From assembly GCA_964570285.1 (NCBI GenBank), contig CAZMXP010000030.1:1-64000 (forward strand): a DNA stretch of 64,000 nt. Reading direction: 5' to 3'. This document shows, piece by piece, positions 17,501 to 25,761 of the stretch (positions are counted from its first letter, which is position 1; the number at the start of each line of letters is the position of its first letter). Position numbers and translations under genes: made by a program. A model generated the notes under the pieces. That model was not told where the DNA came from, did no database searches, and saw only the letters and a program-made list of their open reading frames with translations. This DNA comes from CAZMXP01 sp964570285. Its GTDB lineage: Bacteria > Planctomycetota > PLA2.

Positions 17501-17671
17501 GACTCTCGCTTGCGCCGCCCAGGTCCGGGGGCGGCGGGGTTCCTCCCGCTGCTATCGGAGTTTTCCCTCCGGGGAGTTAACCCCCCCCGCGCCCCCCCCC
17601 GAACCCCCGCCTCCGCCGGCCTCCCTGCCCGCGTTGCGCCCCGCCGTCCCGCCCTGCGACAATGCCGGCCC

Positions 17672-18352
17672 GTGTCGTTGCCCGAGTCGACCTGCTGGAC
17701 GGTCATCCGCGGTGCCGCCGCGGGCAGTGTGCCCGACCGGGCCGAGTTCGCCCGCCGGTACGCGTCGCTGATCCGCTCCTATCTCGGCGCGCGCTGGCGC
17801 GCCGGCCCGCTGCTCGCGGAGATCGACGACGCGGCGCAGGAGGTCTTCGTGCAGTGCTTCCGGCCCGACGGCGCGCTGGACGGGGTCGACGCGGAGCGCC
17901 GCGGCGGGTTCAGGGCCTACCTCCACGGGGTCGTCCGCAACGTGGCCCGCGGCGTGGAGCGCGACTGGCGCACGCGCCGCGCCCGCGGGGCGGGCGTCTG
18001 CCCCGACCTGGACGGCCTCGAGGCGCCCGGCTCCCCGCTGGACGACCTGTTCGACCGGGCCTGGGCGACGGCGCTGCTCCGGCAGGCCGCCGAACGTCAG
18101 GCGAAGGGGGCTCGGGGGAACGGGGCCGCCGAGCGGCGTGTCGAGCTGCTGCGCCTGCGCTTCCGGGAGGACCTGCCCATCCGGGAGATCGCGAAGCAGT
18201 GGGAGGTGGAGGCGGACCGGCTCCACCGGGAGTACCGCACCGCCCGCGAGGAGTTCCTCGACGCCCTGACCGAGGTCGTGGGCGAACTGCACGGGGGCAC
18301 GGCCGCGGAGGTGGAGGCGGAGTGCCTGCGCCTGCTCGACCTGCTCCCGTAG
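17672..18352 (+). CDS. ECF-type sigma factor
   Basis: This 226-aa protein begins VSLPESTCWTVIRGAAAG, nearly the same start as the second sigma factor at 24845-25519. The region 2 helix (LLAEIDDAAQEVFVQCFRPDGAL) and region 4 (VELLRLRFREDLPIREIAKQWEVEADRLHREYRTAREEF) show the ECF two-domain layout. The start was chosen from the alignment to its paralog and a GACAAT hexamer 8 nt upstream of the GTG. It is convergent with the kinase array next door. No anti-sigma gene is visible, so control by the nearby Ser/Thr kinases is a reasonable inference. Confidence 0.85.
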   Translation: MSLPESTCWTVIRGAAAGSVPDRAEFARRYASLIRSYLGARWRAGPLLAEIDDAAQEVFVQCFRPDGALDGVDAERRGGFRAYLHGVVRNVARGVERDWRTRRARGAGVCPDLDGLEAPGSPLDDLFDRAWATALLRQAAERQAKGARGNGAAERRVELLRLRFREDLPIREIAKQWEVEADRLHREYRTAREEFLDALTEVVGELHGGTAAEVEAECLRLLDLLP

Positions 18353-18433
18353 CGGCGCGCCGAAGCGCTGCCGCGGCGTCGTGGGCGCGGGTCCATGCAG
18401 GGCGTGGCTTGCGCGGAGGGGATGGGGTAGCGG

Positions 18434-20497
18434 TTACCTGTCCGGCCGCAGCGTGAACGCGCAGAGGCGGTGCTGTTCGGCGAGTCCGTGGTCGCCCAGC
18501 CTCCCGGCGGCGAAGACGAGGGCCATGTGGATGCGGATGTCGCCGGCCGCGCGCACATGCATGCGCCGCAGGAAGGCGACGGCCTCCGCCGCGCGCTCCC
18601 GCGACGCCAGCGCGAGCCCCACCTGGGCCGCCAGCGCGGGCGGCATCTGATCGCCCTGCGCGTTCGCGAGCGCGAGCAGCGCGTCGGGATCGTCCGCGAG
18701 CAGGGCATCGCGCAGGTCGTCGCGGCCCGGCTCGACCTCGCGCGCGAGCCGGTCGACCGCCCGCCCGTCCGGCGCCGCCGTGCCGAGCCTCGTCGTCCCG
18801 ATCCAGCTCCAGAACCCGAGGTTGGCCGCGTACTCCGACGCGTGACGCGACCGCTTCAGGGCCTCCCCGGCCCCTTCCAGCGACGGGAAGCGCCGCTCGA
18901 AGGCCGCGCGGTAGGCGGCGTCGGTCCCGGCGTCCGCGGTGTCCCCGGGCGCCGAGGCCGACGCGGTGGGCTCGACTCCGGGCACACCGCCGGCGGCCCA
19001 ACCCTTGTGCCACCGCGCCGCGATCCCCTCGAGCTCCTCGAGGAACGCGTCGTCCTCCGCCTCGATGCGCGCGGCCTCCGCGGCACGCTCCTCCTCGCGC
19101 TCAAGGCGGACGAGGAGCGCCCGCGGCTCCGTCGCATCGACTCCCTCGCTCGCCGCGACGTCCACCGCCCGGCGCGCCGCGGCGATGGCCGCGGTCCAGT
19201 CCCGATCGCCCTCGCGTCCGGTCGCCTCGCGCATCGCCTCGGCGATCCGCGGCGCCGCCCGAGCCATGCGCGCGTCCAGTTCGCTCTTCCATAGGTAGTA
19301 CCCGCCGCCACCCGTCGCCACGGCGAGCAGGGCGACGCCGGCCAACGCGAGCGCACGCCGCCGCGCCTGCCGCTCGCGCGCGGCGCGGGCCTGCGCGGCG
19401 ATCGCGTCCAGCTCCGCGTTGCGTGCCCGCTCCTCCACGCTCGCCAGGTGCTGCGCCAGCCGCTCGGCCACGACCCCCGCACTCCCCGGGCGGTCGGCGC
19501 CGAGCGGCGCGAGGCAGTCGCGGACGAGGCGCTTCAGCCCGTCGGCGGCCGCGGCCGCGTCGAGGCGCTCGAAGGCCTTCTCCAGCCGGCACTGCGTCGC
19601 GGCGATGATCTGGTCCCGCACGCCGCCGGTGTACGGCGGCTGCCCCGTCAGGATCTCGCACAGGATCGCGCCGAGGGCGAACACGTCGCTTCTCTCGTCG
19701 AGCTCCTCGATCTGCCCCATCGCCTGCTCGGGCGGCATGTAGGCCGGCGTGCCCATCACGCTGCCGGCGATGGACTGCGAGCCCTCGGGGCCGCTGCGCA
19801 CCGTCGCGATCACGGTGTGGCCGGGCTGCGGCCTCGGCTCCTCCCGCCCGAGCACCTTCGCAAAGCCCCAGTCCACCACCTGCACCTCGCCGAACGCGCC
19901 GATCATCACGTTGGCGGGCTTCAGGTCGCGGTGGATCACGCCCCGCGAGTGCGCGTACGCCATGGTCTGCGCGATCTGCTCGAACACCGCGAGCAGGTCG
20001 ATCCCCCGGGGGTTGGAGTCGAGCAGCTCCGCCAGAGTCCGGCCCTTGATCAGCTTCATCGCGAAGCAAGGGCGGCCGTCGGCCTGGAGGCCGATGCCGT
20101 AGATCGGCACGATGCCGGGATGCTGGAGCTGGCCGCCGACCTGTGCCTCTTCGATGAAGCGCTGGATCACGTCGTCCCGCTCCGCGTACTCCGGACGCAG
20201 CACCTTCAGCGCGATGTCGCGGTTCAGGTCCCGGTCCCGCCCCTTGTAGACGACGCCGATGCCGCCCCGCGCGATCTCGCCCAGGATCTGGTACCGGCTG
20301 TCGTCTCTCGCGCTCCCCTCCCCGGAGCGGCGCAGCAGCACGGGCGTGGTCTCCTCGCCCGTGTCGCGCAGCAGCACGCTCGCCCCCGCACCATGGAGCC
20401 GCTCGATGGCGTCGAGGACGCTCTCCCTGGCCGGCGGCCGGAACGCCTCGAAGAGCCCCGGCTCCGGGTCGTCGTCGCGGATCGTGTTCTCGCTCAC
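18434..20497 (-). CDS. Membrane Ser/Thr protein kinase without TPR array
   Basis: This 687-aa protein has a kinase domain at residues about 70-350: GEIARGGIG loop, ALKVL lysine, VIHRDLKPANV catalytic loop, DWG in place of DFG, and MPPEQAM. A membrane helix follows at 382-403. The C-terminal region is the paralogs' non-TPR domain (AAFERRFPSLEGAGEALKRSRHASEYAANLGFW). Unlike the three paralogs it stops where their TPR arrays begin and lacks their shared C-terminal block, so it is a shortened family member. The GTG start overlaps the upstream kinase stop by 4 nt. It is the last gene of an ECF sigma-kinase-kinase operon. Confidence 0.88.
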   Translation of the reverse strand: MSENTIRDDDPEPGLFEAFRPPARESVLDAIERLHGAGASVLLRDTGEETTPVLLRRSGEGSARDDSRYQILGEIARGGIGVVYKGRDRDLNRDIALKVLRPEYAERDDVIQRFIEEAQVGGQLQHPGIVPIYGIGLQADGRPCFAMKLIKGRTLAELLDSNPRGIDLLAVFEQIAQTMAYAHSRGVIHRDLKPANVMIGAFGEVQVVDWGFAKVLGREEPRPQPGHTVIATVRSGPEGSQSIAGSVMGTPAYMPPEQAMGQIEELDERSDVFALGAILCEILTGQPPYTGGVRDQIIAATQCRLEKAFERLDAAAAADGLKRLVRDCLAPLGADRPGSAGVVAERLAQHLASVEERARNAELDAIAAQARAARERQARRRALALAGVALLAVATGGGGYYLWKSELDARMARAAPRIAEAMREATGREGDRDWTAAIAAARRAVDVAASEGVDATEPRALLVRLEREEERAAEAARIEAEDDAFLEELEGIAARWHKGWAAGGVPGVEPTASASAPGDTADAGTDAAYRAAFERRFPSLEGAGEALKRSRHASEYAANLGFWSWIGTTRLGTAAPDGRAVDRLAREVEPGRDDLRDALLADDPDALLALANAQGDQMPPALAAQVGLALASRERAAEAVAFLRRMHVRAAGDIRIHMALVFAAGRLGDHGLAEQHRLCAFTLRPDR

Positions 20498-23400
20498 TTC
20501 GACATCCCTTCGGCGCGTCGCAGCAGCGCGTCCACGTCGGCCCAGAGCTTCCGGAATTCGCCGGGCAGGTCGTCCCCGTCGCGCAGGGACGCGAGGTCGG
20601 CGTCCCGCTTCCAGTGCGCGAGCGTTTTGGCCACGGTCTGTGCGTCGGTGACGGGGACTCTCGCCCACGCGTCGAGATCGGCCCGCAGCCACTGCAGCGC
20701 GAGGGCGTGGTGCTCTGGGCCCGTCCTCGCCGCCGCGCAGGCGGCGTTGTAGCGGAGGCCCGAGCCCGGATCGAGGGCGATCCCCGGGTCGCTCTCGAAC
20801 GCCAGCCGGAAGAGCCACAGGGCCGCCGCGTGGTCCCCGTGCTTCGCCATCGCCATCTGCGCGAACGCGACGGCCTCCTGCGCGTCGGCCGGGCGGTCCG
20901 TGCCGGCGAGCACGCCGGGGAGGCGTTCCCCGAGCGCCGCCCGCTCCTCCGCGCGGGCGAGGCCGCGGCGGGCGGCCGGGTCCGCCGGGGCGAGCTCGAC
21001 GGCCCGGCGCCAGGCGGCGACGGCCCCGTCCACGTCGCCCGATTCCTGGAGCGTCGCGCCGAGCAACCCCCAGACCTCGGCCTCGCCGGGGGCGAACTCG
21101 AGGGCCTTCCGGTACGCAGCGACCGCGCGAGCGGCTTCCCCCTTGGTGCGCAACGAATTCCCGAACGCCCCCCAGTATGCGGCCGCATCCTTCGGCGCGA
21201 GCAGGGCGGCCCGCCCGGACGCGGCGAGGGCGCCGTCGAGGTCGCCCGACTCCATCAGGACATGGCACAGGAAGCGGAGGTACTGCGCCTCCCGCGGAGC
21301 GAGCGCGTTCGCCTCCCGTAACGGCGCGACCGCGTCGTGGAACGCCCCCCGCCTCAGGAGTGCCTGGCCCTTCAACGCGAGGGTATAGGGCAGGTTGAAG
21401 CGGCCCGCCCGGCTCTCCGGCGTGAGACGGAGGGCCTCGCGGTAGGACGCGATCGCGCCGTCGAAATCGTCCCTCTCGGCGAGCACGTTGCCGATGTGCA
21501 GGTGGGCACTCCCGAGCCGCGGGTCGAGATTGAGGGCCCTTCGGTGGGCCGAAAGGGCACCGTCGAGGTCGCCCTTCTCCTTCAGCGCCACGCCGATGGC
21601 GTCGTGCGTCGTCGCATCCTCCGGGGCGAACGCCACCGCCCTGCGCAGCAGGGCGATGGCGCCGTCGGGGTCCCCCCTCTCGATCAGGATGTTCGCGAGA
21701 TTCCGGTGCGCGTGGACATGCGCCGGGTCGAGCTCGATCGCCTTCTCGAGGGCCGCGATGGTGCCCTCGATGTCGCCCTTGCGGTGGAGCTCGACGCCGA
21801 GGCTGTAGTGGGACACGGCCTGTCGGGGGTCGAGCTCGATGGCCCGCCGGAAAGCCGCGAGGGCGCCGTCGGGGTCGCCCGCCTCGGCGAGCGCGACCCC
21901 GAACTCCTGCTGGGCGGCTGCGCTCGCCGGCTCCAGCTCGATGTGCCGGCGGAAAGAGGCGAGCGCGCCCGCATGGTCCCCCTTCCTGTGCAGGGCGCGG
22001 CCGAGATTCACATGCGGCGGGACGAGTCCCGGATCCAGCTCGATCGCACGGCCGCTGGCCGCGATCGCGCCGTCGAGGTCCCCCTTGGCAAGGAGCGCGC
22101 CGCCGATGCCCTCGTAGGCATGCGCGGTCTCCGGCTCCAGCTCCAGCGCCCGGCCGTACGCCGCGAGGGCGCCGTCCAGGTCGCCGGCCTCCCCGAGCGC
22201 GTTCCCGAGGCCAACGTGGGCGAGGGCCAGGTCCGGGGACACCTCAACGGCCCTGCGGTGGGCCGCGAGCGCGCCGGCGCTGTCCCCCGCATTCTTGAGC
22301 GCGGTTCCGAGGTTGGAGAGGTAGCCGCCGAAGTCAGGGCGGTGCTCGAAGGCCATGCGGAACGAGACGGCCGCCTCGTCGTGGCGGTGCAGCCGCCGGG
22401 TCTGGAGGAGACCGAGCTGGTTGTAGGCCCCGGCGCTCGTCGGGTCGGCCTCGATGGCACTCCGGACGGCGGCGACGGCGCCCTCGGTGTCCCCCTTGTC
22501 TTCGAGCAACTGGCCGAGGAACATGTAGCGTAGCGCGAGCTTGTCCGCGCTCCGTTCGAGGACCGTCCGCATGGCCGCGATGGCGCCGTCGAGGTCGCCC
22601 TTGTTCTCGAGCGCGAGGGCGAGGCACAGGTGGAAGTGCACCTGGCTCGGGTCGAGGGCGAGCGACTTCCCGTAGGCCGCGATCGCGCCGTCGAGGTCCC
22701 CCCCGTCCTGCCGCGCGTGGGCGAGGGTGTGCCACGCCATCGCGTGCGCGGGCCGCGCGGCGACCGCGGCCATGCCGTGCCGCACCGCCAGGTCGTGGTC
22801 TCCGGCCTTCCTGGCGGCATACGCGAGGCGGAGGTGGATCCAGAAGTCGCCGGGGGCGCGGGCGTGCTGCCGCCGGAGGAATGCGAGGGCCTCCTTCGCG
22901 CGGCCCAGCTCGGTGAGCGCGAGGCCGACCTGCTCGGCCAGCGCGAGGGGGACGCGGTCGCCCCGCTCCCCCGCGAGCGCGAGCAGCGCGTCGGCGTCGC
23001 CGGAGATCAGCGCGTCCCGCACGTCGCCGTTGCCGGGGTCGACCTCGCGGGCGACGCGGTCGATCGCCTGCCAGTCCGCGCGCTGCGTCCCGAGCTTTAC
23101 CTTGCGCATCCAACACCAGAAGCCGAGGTTGGCGGCGAACTCCGGGGCGTGGCGCGACCCCTTCAGCACCTCCGCGGCCGCCTCGACGGAGGCGAAGCGC
23201 CGCTGGAAGGCCGCCTGGTACGCCGCGTCGGTCGCGGCGTCGGTCGCCGCGGCCTCGTGGGCCGCGGACGGGTCGGCCGGTGCGGCGAAGGACAGCCCCG
23301 AGGCTCCGGCGTCGTCCGCGGACCATCTGCCGCGATTGTCGCCCGGCACCGCTGCCTCCCCGCACTGCGCGCGGATCTCCTCCAACTCGGCCAGGAACGC

Positions 23401-24789
23401 GTCCTCGAGCGCCTCGCGCTTCGCGCGCGCGGTCGCCTCCGCCGCCTCCTCCCGGATCCCGCGGGCCACCGCGCCGCCGTCGCCGAGGCCGATCGCGCGC
23501 TCGGCGGCGGCCAGCGCCTCCGGCCACCGCTGTGCCGAGCGCAGCCGCTCCGCGTCTTGCAGAGCCGCCTCGATCGCGCCGCGCCGGTCGCGCTCGCGGC
23601 GCGTGCGCGCGGCGTCGTGGAGGAAGTAGGCGCCCGCCGCGATCACGAGCAGGGCGACGACCGAGCCGCCCACGAGGGTCGTCTGCCGCCGCGCGCGTCG
23701 CTGCTGTTCCGCCTGCTCCTGCGCCCTCAGCGCCTCGAGCCGCATCTCGTGCGCGCGCTTCTCCGCGGTCGCCAAGTGGGCCGCCACCTCGTCGGCCAGC
23801 ACCGTAGCGCTCGCCGGCCGGTCCTGCGGCAGGGGCTCCAGGCACCGCTTGCAGAGCGCGACCAGCGGCTGGTCGGCCCCGCACGCGTCGAGGCGCGCGT
23901 GGGCCGCATCGAGGCGCGCCTCCGCCGCGGCCGTCATGACCTCGCTCGCGCCCCCTCCGTACGGCGGCGCGCCCGTCAGGATCTCGCACAGGATCGCGCC
24001 GAGGCAGAAGAGGTCGCTCCGCTCGTCGAGGTCCTCGACCCGTCCCATCGCCTGTTCCGGCGGCATATAGGCCGGGGTGCCCATCACCGAGCCCGCGATC
24101 GACGCGGTGCTGCCGGCGCCCGAGCGCACCGTCGAGATCATCGTCACGTGGCGTTCGGCCCTGCGCAGCAGGCGCTCGTCCGCCACGCCGCCCTTCTGGA
24201 GCACCTTCGCGAAGCCCCAGTCCACCACCTGCACCTCGCCGAAGTTGCCGATCATCACGTTGGAGGGCTTCAGGTCGCGGTGGATCACGCCCCGGCTGTG
24301 GGCGTACGCGAGCGTCCGGCACACCTCCCGGAACACCGCGAGAAGCGCGCGGCGGTCCGCGTGCGGGTCCTGCCGGGCCGCGAGCCGCACGGCGAGGGTC
24401 TCCCCCTTCACGAGCTTCATCGCGAAGAACGGGCGGTTGTCCGCCTGCAGTCCGAGCTCGTAGACCGGAACGATCCCGGGGTGCTGGAGCTGGCCTCCGA
24501 CCTGCGCCTCCTCGACGAAGCGCTGGACAAGCTCCGGGGACCGCAGGTGCTGCTCCAGGAGCACCTTCAGCGCCACGTCGCGGCCGACATCGTTGTCCCG
24601 GCCACGGAGCACGACCCCCACGCCGCCGCGCGCGACTTCGCCCAGCACCTCGTAGCGCTCGGTGGCGGCGTCGCTGCGGTCGGTGCCCTTGAGCCGGACG
24701 CGGGGGGCAACCTGCCCCTGCTCCTCCAAGCGGAGCAGGATGCTCCGGTCGTCGCCCACGGCTTCGTCACGGCTACTGTCGTCGCTCAT
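20494..24789 (-). CDS. Membrane Ser/Thr kinase with long TPR array (1431 aa)
   Basis: The kinase domain (residues about 45-325) has GEVARGGVG, VALKVLLE, VIHRDLKPSNV, DWG and MPPEQAMG. A membrane helix (TTLVGGSVVALLVIAAGAYF) follows, then a charged linker and the family domain with RRFASVEAAAEVLKGSRHAPEFAANLGFW. About 18 TPRs of the 'GDLDGAIAAYRRAIELDP' type come next, then the C-terminal block (LRYNAACAAARTG ... HWKRDADLASLRDGDDLPGEFRKLWADVDALLRRAEG) found in other planctomycete kinases. The start at 24789 has GGAG 9 nt upstream. 24804 is an alternative. It lies 55 nt after the ECF gene and overlaps the next kinase by 4 nt. Confidence 0.92.
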   Translation of the reverse strand: MSDDSSRDEAVGDDRSILLRLEEQGQVAPRVRLKGTDRSDAATERYEVLGEVARGGVGVVLRGRDNDVGRDVALKVLLEQHLRSPELVQRFVEEAQVGGQLQHPGIVPVYELGLQADNRPFFAMKLVKGETLAVRLAARQDPHADRRALLAVFREVCRTLAYAHSRGVIHRDLKPSNVMIGNFGEVQVVDWGFAKVLQKGGVADERLLRRAERHVTMISTVRSGAGSTASIAGSVMGTPAYMPPEQAMGRVEDLDERSDLFCLGAILCEILTGAPPYGGGASEVMTAAAEARLDAAHARLDACGADQPLVALCKRCLEPLPQDRPASATVLADEVAAHLATAEKRAHEMRLEALRAQEQAEQQRRARRQTTLVGGSVVALLVIAAGAYFLHDAARTRRERDRRGAIEAALQDAERLRSAQRWPEALAAAERAIGLGDGGAVARGIREEAAEATARAKREALEDAFLAELEEIRAQCGEAAVPGDNRGRWSADDAGASGLSFAAPADPSAAHEAAATDAATDAAYQAAFQRRFASVEAAAEVLKGSRHAPEFAANLGFWCWMRKVKLGTQRADWQAIDRVAREVDPGNGDVRDALISGDADALLALAGERGDRVPLALAEQVGLALTELGRAKEALAFLRRQHARAPGDFWIHLRLAYAARKAGDHDLAVRHGMAAVAARPAHAMAWHTLAHARQDGGDLDGAIAAYGKSLALDPSQVHFHLCLALALENKGDLDGAIAAMRTVLERSADKLALRYMFLGQLLEDKGDTEGAVAAVRSAIEADPTSAGAYNQLGLLQTRRLHRHDEAAVSFRMAFEHRPDFGGYLSNLGTALKNAGDSAGALAAHRRAVEVSPDLALAHVGLGNALGEAGDLDGALAAYGRALELEPETAHAYEGIGGALLAKGDLDGAIAASGRAIELDPGLVPPHVNLGRALHRKGDHAGALASFRRHIELEPASAAAQQEFGVALAEAGDPDGALAAFRRAIELDPRQAVSHYSLGVELHRKGDIEGTIAALEKAIELDPAHVHAHRNLANILIERGDPDGAIALLRRAVAFAPEDATTHDAIGVALKEKGDLDGALSAHRRALNLDPRLGSAHLHIGNVLAERDDFDGAIASYREALRLTPESRAGRFNLPYTLALKGQALLRRGAFHDAVAPLREANALAPREAQYLRFLCHVLMESGDLDGALAASGRAALLAPKDAAAYWGAFGNSLRTKGEAARAVAAYRKALEFAPGEAEVWGLLGATLQESGDVDGAVAAWRRAVELAPADPAARRGLARAEERAALGERLPGVLAGTDRPADAQEAVAFAQMAMAKHGDHAAALWLFRLAFESDPGIALDPGSGLRYNAACAAARTGPEHHALALQWLRADLDAWARVPVTDAQTVAKTLAHWKRDADLASLRDGDDLPGEFRKLWADVDALLRRAEGMSK

Positions 24790-24844
24790 GTCCACCGACT
24801 CCATCAGATCTCAGCGGGCCGCGGGGTTTTCGCGCCGACTTTTT

Positions 24845-25519
24845 TCAGAAAGAGCAGGCGAGCAGGCGCTGGCACTCCGCCTCGACGCCGCGGGGGCCCT
24901 GGAGCTCCCGGACGACGTCGAAGAGCGCCTGCTTGAACTCCTCCCGGGCCCGGGTGGCCTCGCGATGGAGCGCGTCGGGGTCCACGCCCCACCTCGCGGC
25001 GATCTCCCGGACCGGCAGGTTCTCGCCATAGCGAAGCCCGAGCAGCTCGTGGCGACGCACGGCCTCGGGGCCCGCCTCCCGCGCGCGCTCGAGCTGAAGC
25101 GCGGCCGCGTCGCGCAGGATTGCGCCAGCCCACGCCCGGTCGAAGACCTTGGCGCAGGAGTCCTCCCGGGACGTGACGGCCTCCAGGTCGACGGCGCCGG
25201 TGGCCTGCCGCTCTCGCGAGCGCGCGCGCTCGCGTTCGAAGCTGCGCGCGACGTTGCGCACGACGCCGTAGAGGAACGCCCCAAAGCCCGTCTCGCGCGC
25301 CTCGTCGGCGCGGCCCAGGGCGCCGTCCGACTTGAAGCAGTCCACAAAGACCTGTTGCGCCGCGTCGTCGACCTCGTGGAAGAGCGGCGTCTGTCTCCAG
25401 CGCGCCCGGAGAGTGGCGCGCACGACCGGACCGTAGAGCTTGGCGAACTCCGCCTGCGCCGCCGGCATGCCCTGGGCGGCCCCCCGGATGACGGTCCAGC
25501 GGGTGGACGGCGATGACAC
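24845..25519 (-). CDS. ECF-type sigma factor heading the kinase operon
   Basis: This 224-aa paralog of the sigma factor at 17672 shares its N-terminus (VSSPSTRWTVIRGAAQG), region 2 (LFHEVDDAAQQVFVDCFKSDGAL) and region 4 (HELLGLRYGENLPVREIAARWGVDPDALHREATRAREEF). The GTG at 25519 is preceded by TACACT with a 7-nt gap. It is followed within 55 nt by a TPR-kinase and then a second kinase, so sigma and kinases are probably transcribed together. Kinase-linked ECF factors are known in planctomycetes, where phosphorylation may take the place of an anti-sigma factor. Confidence 0.87.
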   Translation of the reverse strand: MSSPSTRWTVIRGAAQGMPAAQAEFAKLYGPVVRATLRARWRQTPLFHEVDDAAQQVFVDCFKSDGALGRADEARETGFGAFLYGVVRNVARSFERERARSRERQATGAVDLEAVTSREDSCAKVFDRAWAGAILRDAAALQLERAREAGPEAVRRHELLGLRYGENLPVREIAARWGVDPDALHREATRAREEFKQALFDVVRELQGPRGVEAECQRLLACSF

Positions 25520-25526
25520 GGGCGGG

Positions 25527-25532
25527 AGTGTA
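25527..25532 (-). promoter_or_regulatory. -10 hexamer TACACT, 7 nt before ECF start
   Basis: TACACT on the minus strand ends 7 nt before the GTG at 25519. The same hexamer occurs in the VapBC-type operator at 7867-7872. It lies next to the pseudogene remnant that begins at 25539. Confidence 0.45.
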
Positions 25533-25538
25533 GCGTTT

Positions 25539-25658
25539 TCATCGCGGTGCCAGCTCCCGATCCTGCTCGGCCCAGGCGACCCGCGCGTCCACGTGGTCCC
25601 AGAGCCGCCGCGACGTCCTAGGCGCAGAGCGCGTTTGCGAGGTCCGGGTCGCTCTTCG
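25539..25658 (-). pseudogene. Decayed C-terminus of a fifth kinase paralog
   Basis: On the minus strand this stretch encodes KSDPDLA followed by a stop, and then, in a shifted frame, RRLWDHVDARVAWAEQ with a terminal TGA at 25539. The intact paralogs all end with KxDPDLAGVRDG...PEEWRRLWxxVDALLARAE, so this is the remnant of another kinase gene whose body has been lost. It sits directly upstream of the ECF gene on the same strand. That implies an ancestral kinase-sigma-kinase-kinase order. Confidence 0.7.
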
Positions 25659-25761
25659 AGTTCCTCCCTCCCCCCGCGCCCCCCTTCCTCACTCGATCGG
25701 AGGCGGCGCATTCGCCACCGCCCCGCGCCGAAAACGCCGCTTCGTGCCAATAGGAGGGTGC

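Noticed and set aside
24838..24846. T-run near the end of the second ECF gene as a terminator
   Set aside because: There is no stable hairpin directly before it on either strand, and the downstream kinase appears to be in the same operon.
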